A DNA stretch of 64,000 bases. Origin: Coffea arabica. Its lineage: Eukaryota; Streptophyta; Magnoliopsida; Gentianales; Rubiaceae. Shown in pieces: positions 61,390-64,000 of this stretch. The stretch lies in the NCBI RefSeq assembly GCF_036785885.1, contig NC_092323.1:6890501-6954500 (forward strand), in the 5' to 3' direction. Numbering within the stretch: the first letter of the stretch is position 1; the number at the start of each line of letters is the position of its first letter. Under the pieces are notes generated by a model. The model saw only the letters and a list, made by a program, of their open reading frames with translations. It had not been told where the DNA came from and did no database searches. Both the position numbers and the translations under genes were made by a program.

Positions 61390-62050
61390 TTAAATTCGGA
61401 ACGACTCAACTAAATTATTGGATTAAGAGTTGACTAGTTGGATTGGTCGAACATTACTCGCTAACGTGAGCATGGTGTTATAATTATTTTATATTTTTAT
61501 AAAGTTAAGAAATATTGAAATAGCGTTCTTGGTTATATTTGCCAACCATACAAAATGTTACAAAAATATAAAATTTGCAATCAAATATACACCTAAAATA
61601 TAAAAATGTGAATTCATATCTAAAATATGCTCATTCTCCAAAATTACTTTAAAAACTAATTAAAACAAATCATACCCAATTTGAGATTTTTTTTTTGTTG
61701 GGAATATGGCTTTATAATGCAAGTTGGAATAACTGATGATAAGTTGATAAGATGATATGGATAAAAATTTCTTGATTTAGAGATTATTTAGGGAAATGAG
61801 TGATTTTGATGTTTACACTAATTGATGGTGCTTTCTTATTCCTATTAATAAATGAAAGTTTTAAAATTTAGGTAATCCAAATTATGTTTCAGACAAATAA
61901 GAGCAAAAAGTTTGAGAACGGGATCAAACAGTTGAATTGGGTTGACTGATTTTCGACCGATCGAAGTGATTTTGTGTTACTAACCAACTTGAAAAAAAAA
62001 GGCGATTCGCGATCGACTCGATCAGATCGATCGGTCCGATTTGTGTAAGT
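61390..62050. repeat. Possible decayed hAT-like remnant
   Basis: The flanks contain CGGAACGACTC and TTGGTCGAAC on the left, and TTTCGACCGATCG and GATCGATCGGTCCGAT on the right, around an AT-rich middle. This composition resembles the element at 1986-2566. No target-site duplication was found, and the assignment is weak. Confidence 0.25.
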
Positions 62051-63284
62051 GGTACGGAAGTTAGTCACTTGGAGCCTTGTTAGGAAATTCGCCAAATTAT
62101 CACATGGCAAACCACGAGTCCTAATGAAATTCAATTTAAAAAAACATAGAACTACAAACTATTCACGAAATTGAAACTGAGATTTTCAATGGCTAGTGAT
62201 TAATGCGCTCAATGATCTTACGAAATTAATTGTCCGTCCTGTTGTTAGGCGGAGAGCAATTACGATATACTACTTTTTTTCTACTCGAACTGCGGACTAG
62301 TTGATCTGCATTGAATCAAGAATCCGAACGACTCATAATTCCACTGAACAATCAGCTACCCTTTTATCTCCGGTAACAAGGGGAAGAGAAAAATGAGAGT
62401 TTAATCTACTTATTGAATCGCATGTTTTCTCTTCGAACTCCAATGGGTCAAGGTGGTTGGGGGATTTCATTGATTAAGCTAATTGCTTGGCCCATAATGT
62501 TCTGGTGCGTGTCGATGCCTTGAATCGAGAACTGCTTTATACGGTTTTGCACCACAGAAGCAGAGAAGGGAGGAAGGAATACCGGGGGCCCATTTAGGCA
62601 ACACATTCCACATCTTTGGTGCACAACGAAGAAAATTAGACGACACATATTGATATAGATCTGACGGCCTTGGCGGATGGAGGACCCGCCTCTTCAGTCT
62701 TCATCCTTGTGGGCACACAGCCAGATACTATTTCATCTGGGTTTAGGCCTTAATTTGCCACCTGAGCCTACTCCAGTCCAGCCTCATTGCCATTAGGATT
62801 TGAAGGTTAACAGTCACCCGGAAGCCTTCATCGACTACGTGGCTACTTGAGCATCAATGAAATTTTCTTTCTTTTTTATGTAATGCATAAAATACATATG
62901 ATCATGGATGAATGATTGAGTTGTATAGAATAATCACTTTATGTAGAAGAATAGACCATAATGATATTTGAGCTCCATGAATTGACTATTCTGCTAGGTG
63001 CCTCAGTCGTTGTCCAGGTGATGGAGCTAGCGCACGAGTTCAAAAATTTTCAAGTTTTTCTACTGCCTTTTGGCTTTTGTGTTTTACAATCAGAATTTTC
63101 TACATTCAAGCTTCCTCCAATATCCTATATGGTCTTTGCTCTAATAAAGACTACGAAGAAGGAAAGTTTGCATTAGATAAAAAGTGCTAACATTTTCTCA
63201 AAAATTGCTTGCCATTGTTCTGGGAAATGTTGCGCTGCACGAGTGCAGTAGTCTTTTTCTTTTTTTTTTTTGTCAAAAGTCATC

Positions 63285-63329
63285 CACACACGCGTGCGCG
63301 CACACTCACGCGCACACACAGACAAACAG

Positions 63330-63375
<46 letters not shown>
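63285..63375. repeat. Compound CA/CG and TA microsatellite
   Basis: CA and CG dinucleotides, then CAGA and ACAC units, run into about 16 TA units. The tract is purely repetitive. Confidence 0.9.
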
Positions 63376-63379
<4 letters not shown>

Positions 63380-64000
63380 TAAATGAGTAATTACATAATT
63401 TGCAATCAGAAAATCATTGTGTGTTTCTTTTGAAAATCACACAGGAAAATGATCCTTCCACCTAATATCATTAAAAAGGTTAGTCACAAATTTTGCCAAG
63501 CCCTGGCTACAAAGAATATAATTCCTTCTAATAAAGGTGAATGAACATCTTCGGAAGGCTTAAAGGCCTTCTCAAAAGCTTGATATTATCAACAACAACA
63601 ATTAAAGGGGATACAAACGGGCACCCAATGTCAAAATTGAGATTAGTATTATGGAAGTTTCATGAACAAACTAGATATTACGAATGAAAATGGGGACGAG
63701 TACCTGGCCATGCAGGGGAAGAGTGGTGCGGAGGTTGAGGCGGGGCCGGAATGGCGAAAGGGGAACTTTTTCTCCTCCTATCTAAGGGACCACACCCCCT
63801 CCCATCCCCTGTCATGCCTCTTTTCTAAATATTAATATAGTATAACATTTATGTATTTTTTTATACGTATATATGGAATGAATATCACGTTGTTGTTATT
63901 ATGTAAATATATTGTATTAAATAAATAATATATTATATTATTCTAATAAAATGATGCAATTTTTCGTCAAAACTTCAAAAGAATGATCAATAAAATTATT

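Larger units (their letters stand above)
60140..64000. other. XTH upstream region and intergenic DNA
   Basis: No gene is recognised. Contents: the XTH promoter, a CTCC repeat near 60263-60282, a run of 13 G at 61318-61330 and the microsatellite block at 63285-63375. A region at about 61390-62050 has GTTCGA- and GATCGACC-rich ends around an AT-rich core and may be a decayed relative of the hAT-like element at 1986-2566. Confidence 0.45.

Noticed and set aside
63285-63375. Possible CRISPR-like or satellite array
   Set aside because: It is a dinucleotide microsatellite with no spacers. The whole window is plant nuclear DNA.

Overview
The window is nuclear DNA of a flowering plant, almost certainly a eudicot. 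The evidence is AT-rich intergenic DNA, split genes with canonical GT-AG introns, plant-only protein families (HD-Zip II, R2R3-MYB, XTH, CRWN/NMCP, plastid BCAT) and several classes of small plant DNA transposons. I could not fix the species. Bacterial features (operons, CRISPR, ribosome binding sites) are absent.

Seven protein-coding genes can be reconstructed exon by exon, each with an unbroken reading frame across its splice junctions. They are: an R2R3-MYB factor of the MYB36/RAX group (7616-8942, +); a plastid branched-chain aminotransferase (14296-18967, -); a CRWN4-type nuclear lamina-like coiled-coil protein (22071-27059, -); a secreted S28 Pro-X carboxypeptidase (30669-35490, -); an HD-Zip II factor close to HAT22/HAT9 (45584-46655, +); the Fanconi anaemia E3 ligase FANCL (53472-56702, +); and a xyloglucan endotransglucosylase/hydrolase of the XTH6/7 type (58642-60056, -). 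They belong to unrelated pathways and do not form a cluster.

The space between genes is long (up to about 8 kb) and holds small non-autonomous DNA transposons, several with intact target-site duplications (TSDs). These are a 1.53-kb almost fully palindromic Mutator-like element (28770-30299, 9-bp TSD), a 211-bp Mutator-like foldback element (4380-4590, 9-bp TSD), two hAT-like elements (1986-2566 and 19805-20686, 8-bp TSDs), a Stowaway element (48213-48544, TA) and three copies of a small family with GTTTGGA ends. There is also a decayed RNase H-like fragment (36852-37250). Long C/G homopolymers and several microsatellites are scattered through the window, some inside introns.

I found no previously undescribed biochemical system. 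The most notable structures are the nested palindrome at 28.8-30.3 kb, the mirrored A-B-insert-B-A duplication at 35.8-36.1 kb, and the apparent two-codon first exon of FANCL.
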